From positions 62,001 to 126,000 of the forward strand of contig SECP01000010.1 in NCBI GenBank assembly GCA_004193285.1: 64,000 nt of DNA, in the 5' to 3' direction. Under the pieces are notes generated by a model that did not search any database, had not been told where the DNA came from, and was given only the letters and a program-made list of their open reading frames with translations. Below are positions 41,351-49,914 of the stretch, one piece after another. Origin of the DNA: Myxococcales bacterium. GTDB lineage: Bacteria > Myxococcota_A > Polyangia > Polyangiales > Polyangiaceae. The translations under genes and the position numbers were made by a program. The stretch's first letter is position 1, and each line of letters begins with the position of its first letter.

Positions 41351-42187
41351 ATGCAGCAAGTAACCCAATCTCAGTTCGAGCTCGGAGTGACGACCACTCG
41401 CTCCGACCACTCGCTCCAGCGACTTTCTGAATACCAAGCGGTGGAGAAGCCGGTCGGCAATCGGGAGCACTCGCGACAAATCAACGTCCATGGTCTTGAG
41501 CGCGCAGCTTCCGTCATCGCCGGCGCCTGGCTCGTGGCGCGCTCGCTACGACGCCCGAGCCTGCGTCAGGCTCCCGTCGCATTGGCGGGAGCAGCCTTCC
41601 TGTTTCGCGGCGTCACCGGTCACTGTCACACGTATGCGGCCCTCGGAGTGAACACCGCCCATCGAGCCGTGCCGAGTGAGCTGGATTTGCACGGCTCGAT
41701 CACGATTGGCAGGTCGGCGGAGGAGCTGTACCGCCTTTGGCAAGCACCGGGCACCGTGCCGACGATCCTGGGCCACGTCGCCGAGATTGAAGTGAGGCCC
41801 GACGGTCGAAGCCACTGGCGAGTGCACGGCCCCTTGCAGCAAACACTGCACTACACCACCCAGGTCGTGGAGCAGCGCGAGCCGACGCTCATTCGCTGGG
41901 AGTCGGAGCCCGGGGCTCAGGCGCGGCTCACCGGGGCGCTGAGCTTCAAGCCCGCACCTGGCGACTGGGGTACGGAGGTGAAGCTGCACTTGACGCTGAA
42001 ACCGCCGGCGGGACCGCTGGGCGTCCTGCTGGCGAAGGCGCTCGGACCTGCGCCCGAGCTGCTACTCCGAAAAGGCCTGCGGCGCTTCAAGAGCTTGGCG
42101 GAAACCGGTGAGAGCCCGAGCCTTTCCCTCAACCCTGCGGCGCGAGGCGACGGTCGAGACCACGAAGACACGAAGAGGAGGACCTAA
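41351..42187 (+). CDS. SRPBCC protein with N-terminal membrane hairpin (DUF2892-like)
   Basis: A 278-residue protein. Residues 45-105 contain two membrane segments in a DUF2892/YgaP-like pattern (ERAASVIAGAWLVARSLRR, VALAGAAFLFRGVTGH). Residues 110-260 are a SRPBCC cyclase/dehydrase domain (LHGSITIGRSAEELYRLWQ, TLIRWESEPGAQARL). Its stop codon overlaps the start of the alcohol dehydrogenase gene by one base (TAATG), so the two are coupled; this gene pair is common in bacteria. Role unknown. Confidence 0.78.
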   Translation: MQQVTQSQFELGVTTTRSDHSLQRLSEYQAVEKPVGNREHSRQINVHGLERAASVIAGAWLVARSLRRPSLRQAPVALAGAAFLFRGVTGHCHTYAALGVNTAHRAVPSELDLHGSITIGRSAEELYRLWQAPGTVPTILGHVAEIEVRPDGRSHWRVHGPLQQTLHYTTQVVEQREPTLIRWESEPGAQARLTGALSFKPAPGDWGTEVKLHLTLKPPAGPLGVLLAKALGPAPELLLRKGLRRFKSLAETGESPSLSLNPAARGDGRDHEDTKRRT

Positions 42188-43356
42188 TGCGAGCACTTTG
42201 CTGGAACGGTATCAATGACTTGCGCGTCGAAACGGTGGCAGACCCGGAGCTCGTCAACCCTCGAGATGTCATCCTGAAGGTGCTCCTCACCACCACCTGC
42301 GGGTCGGACTTGCACCTGCTCGATGGCTACATCCCCACCATGCGGGCAGGTGACGTGATCGGCCACGAGTTCATCGGGGAGGTCGTGGAGGTCGGGGCGG
42401 ACGTGAAGAACGTCAGCAGGGGTGACCGGGTCGTCGTGCCGTCCCCGGTTTGCTGCGGCAATTGCTGGTTTTGCCAACATGATCAATGGTCGCTCTGCGA
42501 CAACTCGAACCCCAACCCGGAGCTGCAAGAGCCAGTGCTCGGGTACCCCACGGCGGCCATCTTCGGCTACTCGCACGCGTTTGGCGGCTACGCCGGGTCA
42601 CACGCCCAATACATGCGTATACCCTACGCGGACGTCGGCTGCTTCAAGGTACCTGACGGCGTGAGTAACGAGCAGGCGCTGTTTCTGTCGGACGCCGCGC
42701 CCACCGGCTTCATGGGCGCGGACTTCTGCGACATCAAGCCGGGTCACGTCGTGGCGGTGTGGGGCGCCGGGGGCGTGGGCCTCATGGCAATGCGTAGCGC
42801 GTACCTGCTCGGCGCCGAGCGAGTCATCGCCATCGATCGCTTCCCGGAGCGCCTTGCGATGGCGCGCGAGCGAGTCGGGGCCGAAACCATCAACTACGCC
42901 GAGGTCGACAGCGTGCTGGACGTACTGAAGGAGATGACGGGCGGCAGGGGCCCGGACGCCTGCATCGACGCGGTGGGAATGGAGGCGCACGGCACCGGTG
43001 TGGAATACGCCTACGACCGGGTCAAACAGGCCGTGCGGTTGCACACGGACCGCGGCGAAGCACTTCGCCAGGCCATCCTCGCATGTCGCAAGGGCGGCAC
43101 GCTCTCCATCTTGGGCGTGTACGGAGTCATGGATAAATTCCCCATCGGCGTCATCATGAATAAGGGCATGACGGTGAGGACGGCCCAGCAGCACGGACAC
43201 AAGTACCTGCCGCGTCTGCTCGAGCACGCCTCACGCGGGGAGCTCGACCCGAGCTTCTTGATCACCCACCGCTTCTCCCTCGAGGAGTCTCCCCGGGGTT
43301 ATGACTTGTTCAAACACAAGCAAGAGGGCTGCGTGCGCGCCGTGTTCGCCCCGTAG
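42187..43356 (+). CDS. Zinc-dependent alcohol dehydrogenase, formaldehyde-dehydrogenase-like
   Basis: A 389-residue medium-chain dehydrogenase. Catalytic zinc ligands in TTCGSDLHLLDG and IGHEFIGEVVEVG; structural zinc in CCGNCWFCQHDQWSLC; NAD site AVWGAGGVGLMAMRSA with acidic IAIDRF after beta2, indicating NAD. Resembles glutathione-independent formaldehyde dehydrogenases (FdhA-like). Translation is coupled to the SRPBCC gene upstream. Confidence 0.9.
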   Translation: MRALCWNGINDLRVETVADPELVNPRDVILKVLLTTTCGSDLHLLDGYIPTMRAGDVIGHEFIGEVVEVGADVKNVSRGDRVVVPSPVCCGNCWFCQHDQWSLCDNSNPNPELQEPVLGYPTAAIFGYSHAFGGYAGSHAQYMRIPYADVGCFKVPDGVSNEQALFLSDAAPTGFMGADFCDIKPGHVVAVWGAGGVGLMAMRSAYLLGAERVIAIDRFPERLAMARERVGAETINYAEVDSVLDVLKEMTGGRGPDACIDAVGMEAHGTGVEYAYDRVKQAVRLHTDRGEALRQAILACRKGGTLSILGVYGVMDKFPIGVIMNKGMTVRTAQQHGHKYLPRLLEHASRGELDPSFLITHRFSLEESPRGYDLFKHKQEGCVRAVFAP

Positions 43357-43433
43357 CGGCGTCAGCTCGTGGTGCGCCTAGCCCTGATGGCGTGGCACCT
43401 GCTCAAAAACCGTGAAGGGTGGTAAGCAGGGGC

Positions 43434-44804
43434 ATGCGGCCGAGCGTCTCGCGGGTACTGCTCGGCCCATCGCCCCTGCTTGCTTGCGGTCACGCCGAGC
43501 ACGCTGCTCCGCGCTTGGCTCCTTCGACAGCCCGCAGCTCTGACGCCGCTAATTGCGAGCCATTGCCCGCCGCGCCTCGGTTCGCGACGTGTAGCGAGGA
43601 TGGAACGCGCTGCGTGGCGTGGAGCGAGAACGCGCTATGGCGAGTCCAGGCTCGGCTTGCGCCCAAGAAGCTGCATGCGAGGAGTCCGCCGGTGGAGCTC
43701 GCATTGTTCGGCCACGGCAAGCTCGTCAGCGTTCGGGACGCAGCCGGTTGGTACGTGGTGGACGACGCGGGGCACGCCTTCGGCTTGAGCCATGACGGAC
43801 CTTCGCGCCCAGTCACAGTGGAGGGAGCTAACGCGGCGTGGGTCGTTCGCCAGGGCGGGCTCAATGCGAGCGACCGAGTGGTCCTGGCGGGCCTCGCGGA
43901 CGGCCGCGTCATTCGCACTCTGGACTTGTCACAACGCAGCCGCGTAGACGCGCGAGTGTTGGAGTCGGCCGCGCTCGAGGACGGCGCTCACCAGATCAGC
44001 CTCGGAGCGGCGAACGGCGCTTCCCATCAGCTGAAGGCCCCCGCGGCCTTCGAGCTGCTGCTGCGCGCCTGGCTGGAAGGCGCCCGGCGGGTCGTCACCT
44101 TGCAGTCGCAGGCGGGGGCGCTCATCGCGGGCTGGTCGACGGAAGACGCGCCCACCAAGCTCCGCGGCCACAGCCTCTGGCGACTCGCGGGCGGCGCGCT
44201 CGCGCCCGCGCTGCTGTGCGCTACGGCTGCAGCGGGGTACTGCCCGGCGCCGTCGTTCACTGATAGCGCCTTCATCAGCCTCCGCTACGACTGGCTCACG
44301 GCAGAAATGCAGGTGTTGCAACTCGAGCTGGACCAGGCACCCGAAGCCACGAAGGTGCTGGCCCGCAGCGCCAGTGGCAATGCGCTCAATCGCCCCGTTG
44401 CCTCGCTGCTGCGTCGGGGGGACCGCCTGCTGATAGGCGGCGAAGGTTGGGTCACCGCGCGCGACCTCGCGACGGGCAAAGACGTCCAAGCGATTCATGT
44501 CCCGCTCGCTACGCCCGAAGAAATAACCAGCAGCGACCAGGAACCAGACCTGCGGCTTGCCATTAAGCTGAGCCCAGGCAAAGCAGCGGTCGACGTGGTC
44601 GCCTGCCATGCATCGCGCTGCGTCGCGCTACGTGCCAAGGACTTGGTCATGCTCGGGCCCGCAGACGTCGCCGAAAGGGACGAAGCGGCCAGATTCAAAG
44701 TCTTGTGGCAGAGCGCTCACTGCCGCGAGGGACCGGAGAACCCCCGATGGATCGATGCGCAAGTACTGGCCACAGCGTCATCCACTCATGTAGGAGCTCG
44801 CTGA
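43434..44804 (+). CDS. Large lipoprotein, probably beta-propeller
   Basis: A 456-residue protein. The start MRPSVSRVLLGPSPLLAC has a lipobox Cys18. The body is Ala/Val/Leu-rich with regularly spaced strand pairs (FATCSEDGTRCVAWSENALWRV, LVSVRDAAGWYVVDDAG, VVLAGLADGRVIRTLDL, RLLIGGEGWVTARDLATG), suggesting a WD/PQQ-like propeller. No catalytic motif. It ends 112 bp before the conflict gene island. Function unknown. Confidence 0.65.
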   Translation: MRPSVSRVLLGPSPLLACGHAEHAAPRLAPSTARSSDAANCEPLPAAPRFATCSEDGTRCVAWSENALWRVQARLAPKKLHARSPPVELALFGHGKLVSVRDAAGWYVVDDAGHAFGLSHDGPSRPVTVEGANAAWVVRQGGLNASDRVVLAGLADGRVIRTLDLSQRSRVDARVLESAALEDGAHQISLGAANGASHQLKAPAAFELLLRAWLEGARRVVTLQSQAGALIAGWSTEDAPTKLRGHSLWRLAGGALAPALLCATAAAGYCPAPSFTDSAFISLRYDWLTAEMQVLQLELDQAPEATKVLARSASGNALNRPVASLLRRGDRLLIGGEGWVTARDLATGKDVQAIHVPLATPEEITSSDQEPDLRLAIKLSPGKAAVDVVACHASRCVALRAKDLVMLGPADVAERDEAARFKVLWQSAHCREGPENPRWIDAQVLATASSTHVGAR

Positions 44805-44916
44805 CCTCGAAACGGAAAGCCCCAGCCGTTTCATGGTTTCGCGTTACGGTCCTTGCGTTTTCGTTGCGGAACAGCATCTGCTATAAGCTGACGCTCACAA
44901 TCGGGCGGCTGGACTG

Positions 44917-46215
44917 ATGTTGCAGAAACGCACTTGTTTCGTTGTCATGCCGTTCAGCGTCAAGCTGGTCGAGGAGCGCGAAGTTGACTTTGATGGGGTG
45001 TTCGCGGAGTTCATCGAGCCGGCGGTGACGGCAGCAGGCTTCCAAGCCGTGCGTAGCGATCGGGAGGTTCTTGCGGGTCCTATACTTCCTCGTGTATTGG
45101 AATCGCTTTATCGCGCCGACCTCGTTTTGGCGGACGTGAGCTATCAAAATCCGAACGTCTTTTACGAGCTCGGTGTTCGTCATGCCCTATGTCGTCAAGG
45201 GACTTTGTTGATTCGGAGACGCGGCGGAAACTACGGCGTCGTCGAACCGCGCGCGGATGGCTCCGTGCAACGTGGTAATTCGGGCACTATTCCGTTCGAT
45301 ATCCAGGGCATCACGCTTTGGCAGTATGACTTGGATGAGGGCAAGCTTGCGGAGGCGATTGCCGAGCTGAGCGCCCGAATTAGCGCGGTGGCGGCCTCGG
45401 TGACTACTGACAGTCCCGTCTTTTTCGCGCTGGACGGGCTCAAGGTGGAAACGGGCTCCCCTCGCGCTTCGATGCACGACTACCGGACGTACGAGGTGGT
45501 CGACGGAGAGGGAGGAAGCACCCAGCGGCGGATTGGCTACCGTTCTGGTGATCTAAAAGATCTCAAAGGCGTGCATGCAATCGACTACTGGGTCAACTCC
45601 GAGAACGTGTTGATGCAGATGGCGCGCATTTACGAGCGCTCCGTGTCCTCGACCATCCGATACTTGGGCGCCCGCCAGCCTGATCCCTTGCAGCCCGACT
45701 TCGACGACACCATAGCCGATGATCTACGTCGCCAACTCGGCAGCCGCCACGCCGTGTCACCCGGTGAGGTGGTCGTCACGACCAGTGGGCAGCTCCACGA
45801 AACGCATCAAGTAAAAGCAATCCTGCACGCGGCCGCGGTCGCGGGGGCGCCGGGCCGCGGCTTCGACCCTATCGCAGACGATCTACTCGTCGAGATGGTT
45901 GGTACCGTGATCGAGACGGCCGAGCAGCTCGCGGGCGGTGAAGACCCGCAACGTAGGGGGACGTCGCTGATCATGCCGCTGTTCGGAACCGGTCAGGGAA
46001 GGCACGGAAAGGATCGCATCGCGGCTCGCCTTCTCGGCGAAGCCGTCGATCAGCTGCAGACGCTGGCGCGGTCGACGCTACCGGGTCGAGGCCTGACACG
46101 CGTCCTGTTCTCCGCGTTCACCAAGGAGCACGTGAGCCTACTCCGGCGGCTTTTGGATTCCCTGGTAGTTGAGGGCGTGCTGCGACCCGCCGACGACGGA
46201 AGCCATGGCATGTGA
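44917..46215 (+). CDS. TIR/deoxyribosyltransferase-like domain fused to a macro domain
   Basis: A 432-residue two-domain protein. Residues 5-150 are a TIR/deoxyribosyltransferase-like Rossmann domain: CFVVMPFS, FDGVFAEFIEPAVTAAGF, ADLVLADVSYQNPNVFYELG with candidate catalytic Glu84. Residues about 218-425 are a macro domain: AIDYWVNSENVLMQMAR (N227, N230), VVVTTSGQL, VKAILHAAAV and MPLFGTGQG. Macro domains bind ADP-ribose or related nucleotides, so one half may make and the other sense a nucleotide product (inference). Overlaps the next TIR gene by 11 bp. First gene of a five-gene conflict-type island. Confidence 0.8.
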   Translation: MLQKRTCFVVMPFSVKLVEEREVDFDGVFAEFIEPAVTAAGFQAVRSDREVLAGPILPRVLESLYRADLVLADVSYQNPNVFYELGVRHALCRQGTLLIRRRGGNYGVVEPRADGSVQRGNSGTIPFDIQGITLWQYDLDEGKLAEAIAELSARISAVAASVTTDSPVFFALDGLKVETGSPRASMHDYRTYEVVDGEGGSTQRRIGYRSGDLKDLKGVHAIDYWVNSENVLMQMARIYERSVSSTIRYLGARQPDPLQPDFDDTIADDLRRQLGSRHAVSPGEVVVTTSGQLHETHQVKAILHAAAVAGAPGRGFDPIADDLLVEMVGTVIETAEQLAGGEDPQRRGTSLIMPLFGTGQGRHGKDRIAARLLGEAVDQLQTLARSTLPGRGLTRVLFSAFTKEHVSLLRRLLDSLVVEGVLRPADDGSHGM

Positions 46216-47737
46216 CGCCTTCATCACCTATGCAGGAAAGGATCGCGCGGTGGCCGGCACCATCGTGGAAGCGCTCGAGCGCGCAGGTCTGGTGACTTGG
46301 TGGGACCAGTACTTGCTCCCTGACGAGCCCTTCAACGCTCAGATCCAGCGCGTCCTAGTATCGAGCAAGCTCATTCTCGCGCTGCTCTCTCGAGAGGCAC
46401 TGGCCAGCCCGTGGGTGCGTTGGGAGCTTTCGCAGGCGAGCCAAAACGAGCTACCGATCGTGCCCATCCTGTTTGGTGGTGCGCGGCCGGAGCAGCTGCC
46501 AGCGCCGCTGGACCCATCCGCATCTCTGCGGATCGCCAACAACGACGACACGAACGCCGTCAGTATCGTGGTCGAGCGGGTGTCGGAGCTCGTGGGTGCG
46601 CGCAGTCATGGCGACTCGCTTTCAATTGGCTCGCTCGCTGACGGGCCAACCAACGAGGCGCGGCGGCGTCTCGCATCCGCCGCCGCAGAGGTTGCTCGTA
46701 GCGCGGGCAGCATCCGCCTGCACAACCAAAAGCTGCGGTCTCCCAGCGAGACGAGCCTCGAGGATGCTCTCCAGGTTAGCTACTCCGACGGCTTGGCGGC
46801 GTTTCTGGCGCAAACAGATATCTCGGTCGGCTTCACATCCCTCGACCACGGCCAGCTCTTGGTCCTGGGCCTGGATGCCGACCGCGAAGTGGTCGTCCGA
46901 CAGCAGCCCTACGGTCGTGCGATGGGCCTGCACGGTAGCGGGAACGCGCTGGTCCTGGCCACGTTCGAACATATCCTACGCTTGGAACGTCGCCCGCCCA
47001 TCGATCCTCGACTCGGGCTCCCGGCTGCTCCCTACACGCCGCAGCGCAGCCACCGGACAGGCCCCGTCGATGCGCACGATGTCGGCTTGGGCGGCGACGG
47101 CGCCGTGATCTTCGTCAGCAGCCGACACAATTGCCTGGCGGCGACGACGGCAGGCGACGGATTTCGGAAGCTTTGGTCGCCGCAATTCGTCGATGAATCT
47201 AGCGCAGAGGACCGCTGTCACTTGAACGGTCTGGCGATGCAGGAGGGCAAGCCGGCATTCGTGACGGCGCTGGCACGCACCAACGCCTTTTTTGCCTGGC
47301 GCAGTCAAATGGCCGCGGGCGGCATCGTCATCGACGTGAATGACAATCGCGAAATATGTTCTGGCTTGTCCATGCCCCACTCCCCACGAATGCATGATGG
47401 GCAGCTTTGGGTGCTCAATTCCGGGGCTGGAGAGCTCGGGACCGTCGATACTTCGGGCGCGAGAGGCTTCGCGCCGGTCGCATCGATGCCTGGGCTCGCG
47501 CGCGGCTTGGCCTTCCACCAGCATGTAGCGGTCGTCGGGCTCTCGCGACCACGCTATGGCGCATTCGGGGGCTTGCCGCTCCAGCAGCGGCTTGCCGGGC
47601 AGATGCCCTGGTGCGGTCTTCAGTTCATCGACACGCGCAGTGGCGCTATTCTCCACTGGGTGCGACTCGAAGGATCCATCGTCGAAGTCTACGACGTGGC
47701 CGTACTGTCGCGCGTAGAAGCGGCGACTTCCTCTTGA
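46205..47737 (+). CDS. TIR domain fused to a TIGR03032/DUF4915 domain
   Basis: A 510-residue protein. Residues 1-135 are a TIR domain: CDAFITYAGKDRAVAG, GLVTWWDQYLLPDE, LILALLSREALASPWVRWEL with Glu74 as candidate NADase residue. Residues about 185-500 match the TIGR03032/DUF4915 family: YGRAMGLHG, VDAHDVGLGGDGAVIFVSS, EDRCHLNGLAMQ, ALARTNAFFAWR, GLSMPHSPRMHDGQLW, LNSGAGELG. That family is probably a beta-propeller of unknown function, normally found alone. ATG 46205 overlaps the preceding gene. Convergent with the nSTAND gene 21 bp away. Confidence 0.87.
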   Translation: MACDAFITYAGKDRAVAGTIVEALERAGLVTWWDQYLLPDEPFNAQIQRVLVSSKLILALLSREALASPWVRWELSQASQNELPIVPILFGGARPEQLPAPLDPSASLRIANNDDTNAVSIVVERVSELVGARSHGDSLSIGSLADGPTNEARRRLASAAAEVARSAGSIRLHNQKLRSPSETSLEDALQVSYSDGLAAFLAQTDISVGFTSLDHGQLLVLGLDADREVVVRQQPYGRAMGLHGSGNALVLATFEHILRLERRPPIDPRLGLPAAPYTPQRSHRTGPVDAHDVGLGGDGAVIFVSSRHNCLAATTAGDGFRKLWSPQFVDESSAEDRCHLNGLAMQEGKPAFVTALARTNAFFAWRSQMAAGGIVIDVNDNREICSGLSMPHSPRMHDGQLWVLNSGAGELGTVDTSGARGFAPVASMPGLARGLAFHQHVAVVGLSRPRYGAFGGLPLQQRLAGQMPWCGLQFIDTRSGAILHWVRLEGSIVEVYDVAVLSRVEAATSS

Positions 47738-47757
47738 GCTTGGAGCCTGGGTCGCCG

Positions 47758-49914
47758 CTACAGCGCATCTGGTGTCAGCCAGAGCTCGTAATGACCGGGG
47801 CGCATCGCGGTTGAATTCTCGTAGCTCGCGCTGTAGTCGGCGAGAGCGGGAACGCCGGTTTTGAGCTGAGCGCCAAGCTGCTGCCGAAGCTCAGCCGATG
47901 CTTTGCAATCGATCTTCCGAAAGCAACGTAGCTCGTTTCTTCCCTGATACTTTACCATCCTCGCGGCCGGTACCTCGACGGGCGCCGACCCGACCAGCTT
48001 CCCCTGCATGCGTTGACCGAGCTGCAGGGCAGCCTCTCTCTGAGTAGGGACCGAGTAGTGGATGTACAGCCGAGGCGCAGTGGCAATCACCGGTGCAGGG
48101 GAAGGGGAGGGCACATCGGATACAGGCACGAGCGAAGAAGGCGGCGTGGAACCTGTCTTGCTGGAGGCGATGAGACCTTCCAACTTCGGCCGTAGGTCGT
48201 TGTCCGTCGTGTCTGCAGTCAATTGTCGCAAGCCGGAGACCAACTGCTCCGTGCGTTTCTGCTCGGCAGCCGCTGCCGAACGCGCTTCCAGCTCACGCTC
48301 ATACGCTTGTTGTTCCTCTCTTCTCGCACGCCAAGCGTACCCCGCCAAAATGAGCGCTCCGAGCGCCAGGAGCGATACGGCCAGCGCCACGATTCGATAA
48401 ACCTTCGCGGTCTGGGTCTTCACATCCAAATCGAGTTGTACGCGCCTGTCTTGCGCTGCGCGCTGCGCACTGGCCTCGACCAACTTCTGGACGCGCGCCC
48501 AGCCGCCTCCGTAACGCTCACTCCAGGCCTGGTTTCGACGCTTCAGCCACTTCTCGCGTTCCTCCGTTGCTTGGGGGGACAGCAGGCTCGACTCGTTCTT
48601 GTCGAAGCTATCCGCCTGAACCAGCAAGGACCGCCACACGAGCCCGTTTTTGAACTCCCGGATCAACCACCCGTCAATCGGCTCGGCGAGCCTCCGCCAG
48701 CACCGGATCAGTGCTTCATGGCCGATGTCGACGCGTTGCTCGAGCGAGAGTTGGCCTCGGCCATAGGGTCGCAAAAACGAAACGCTCTCCGCGCGAAACG
48801 CATCCACCACGACGCGGACCACGCTCTCTTCCGCGCCCGTGGTCGCGACCAGCTGCGCAAGTGTTTGCGGTCGCCGAATGGCTTGACCGTCGGCGTTCAC
48901 GTCAGTGAGCGCGCGGAATATATCTTCTACGACGCGAGAGGTGCCAGGCACATGGGCAATGCTCTTCGTGGCGGCGTCAGCGACGTCATCCGCATCGCGC
49001 GAGAGCAGCTCGCCCAGGGAAGCGCAACCGCCGGGGCCACTGGATAGCTTGCGTGGGCCGGTAGGCTTGCCACCGCTGGAAGGCTCACCCGCGGGCGGAA
49101 GACGGCAGTACATGTGCATCAAGCCATGTTGAATCAGCGGGAGCTGATCCTGCGCGCTCGCCGACCCCGCAATCATGTGCTCGGTGAAGTCTTGCTCCAC
49201 GACGCCACCGTACAGCGTCATCGGCTCCTGAATGGCGCGCACCAGATCGGCGTCATCCATGGCTGGCAGCAGGTATTGGCACTCGTTCACCACCTCGGCG
49301 AAGCCCCGAAACCTCGCGCAGGCTCCCAAAAACTCCGAGCGCATGGTCAGGACGGCGTACAAGCCAGCAACGCGGCTCTCGTGCAGGCCAATCAGCAACT
49401 CCGCCACCAATTTGGCCTCTGACGAGTCCTGCCCTCGCGCGAATAGCTCCTCGAACTGGTCGAACAGAATGCAAAAATGGTCGTCGGTGTCGCGTCTCAG
49501 GAGCTTCGCGAGCGCCACCGCTGCGTCCCGCCCGAAGTTCAAGGCACTGCGTAGCTCCGAAACTTTCGGCGCGGAGGCATGAATACCAGCCATGGCACGC
49601 GCCAAGTTCCAAAGCGGATCTTGACCAGGAGTCGTCGAGCAAGTGCGCCACCGGGCGCCGCCGCGTGCCACCCCCTGCTCCAAATTTGGTAGTACGCCAG
49701 CCGCTATCAACGAGCTCTTGCCCGAGCCGGAGTCACCGTGCACGACGAGGAAATGGTCCTTCACGAGCCGTTCGACTACGGCATCGACCATTCGCTCTCG
49801 ACCGAAAAAGATTGGCCACTCGGCTTTCTCGAACGGACGAAGGCCCGGATACGGTCTTGCTGGCAACTGGCACGAAAAGACGTGCTCACTATCCACCAAT
49901 GCCCGTTCGTTCAC
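47758..49914 (-). CDS. nSTAND-type NTPase with membrane helix and extracytoplasmic tail
   Basis: A 718-residue signalling NTPase. The N-terminus ARPYPGLRPFEKAEWPIFFGRE leads into Walker A GDSGSGKSSL (60-68) and Walker B CILFDQFEE (148-155), the novel STAND type 1 arrangement, followed by a helical arm (DIGHEALIRCW). A membrane helix spans about 506-528 (VALAVSLLALGALILAGYA), then a coiled coil and a C-terminal domain from about 600 (PRLYIHYSVPTQREAAL … RPGHYELWL) related to LytR/SPOR-like extracytoplasmic domains. GTG 49914 gives a 4-bp overlap with the upstream TIR gene; an ATG at 49953 would overlap 43 bp. It has the shape of a sensor/assembly protein. Confidence 0.87.
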   Translation of the reverse strand: MNERALVDSEHVFSCQLPARPYPGLRPFEKAEWPIFFGRERMVDAVVERLVKDHFLVVHGDSGSGKSSLIAAGVLPNLEQGVARGGARWRTCSTTPGQDPLWNLARAMAGIHASAPKVSELRSALNFGRDAAVALAKLLRRDTDDHFCILFDQFEELFARGQDSSEAKLVAELLIGLHESRVAGLYAVLTMRSEFLGACARFRGFAEVVNECQYLLPAMDDADLVRAIQEPMTLYGGVVEQDFTEHMIAGSASAQDQLPLIQHGLMHMYCRLPPAGEPSSGGKPTGPRKLSSGPGGCASLGELLSRDADDVADAATKSIAHVPGTSRVVEDIFRALTDVNADGQAIRRPQTLAQLVATTGAEESVVRVVVDAFRAESVSFLRPYGRGQLSLEQRVDIGHEALIRCWRRLAEPIDGWLIREFKNGLVWRSLLVQADSFDKNESSLLSPQATEEREKWLKRRNQAWSERYGGGWARVQKLVEASAQRAAQDRRVQLDLDVKTQTAKVYRIVALAVSLLALGALILAGYAWRARREEQQAYERELEARSAAAAEQKRTEQLVSGLRQLTADTTDNDLRPKLEGLIASSKTGSTPPSSLVPVSDVPSPSPAPVIATAPRLYIHYSVPTQREAALQLGQRMQGKLVGSAPVEVPAARMVKYQGRNELRCFRKIDCKASAELRQQLGAQLKTGVPALADYSASYENSTAMRPGHYELWLTPDAL

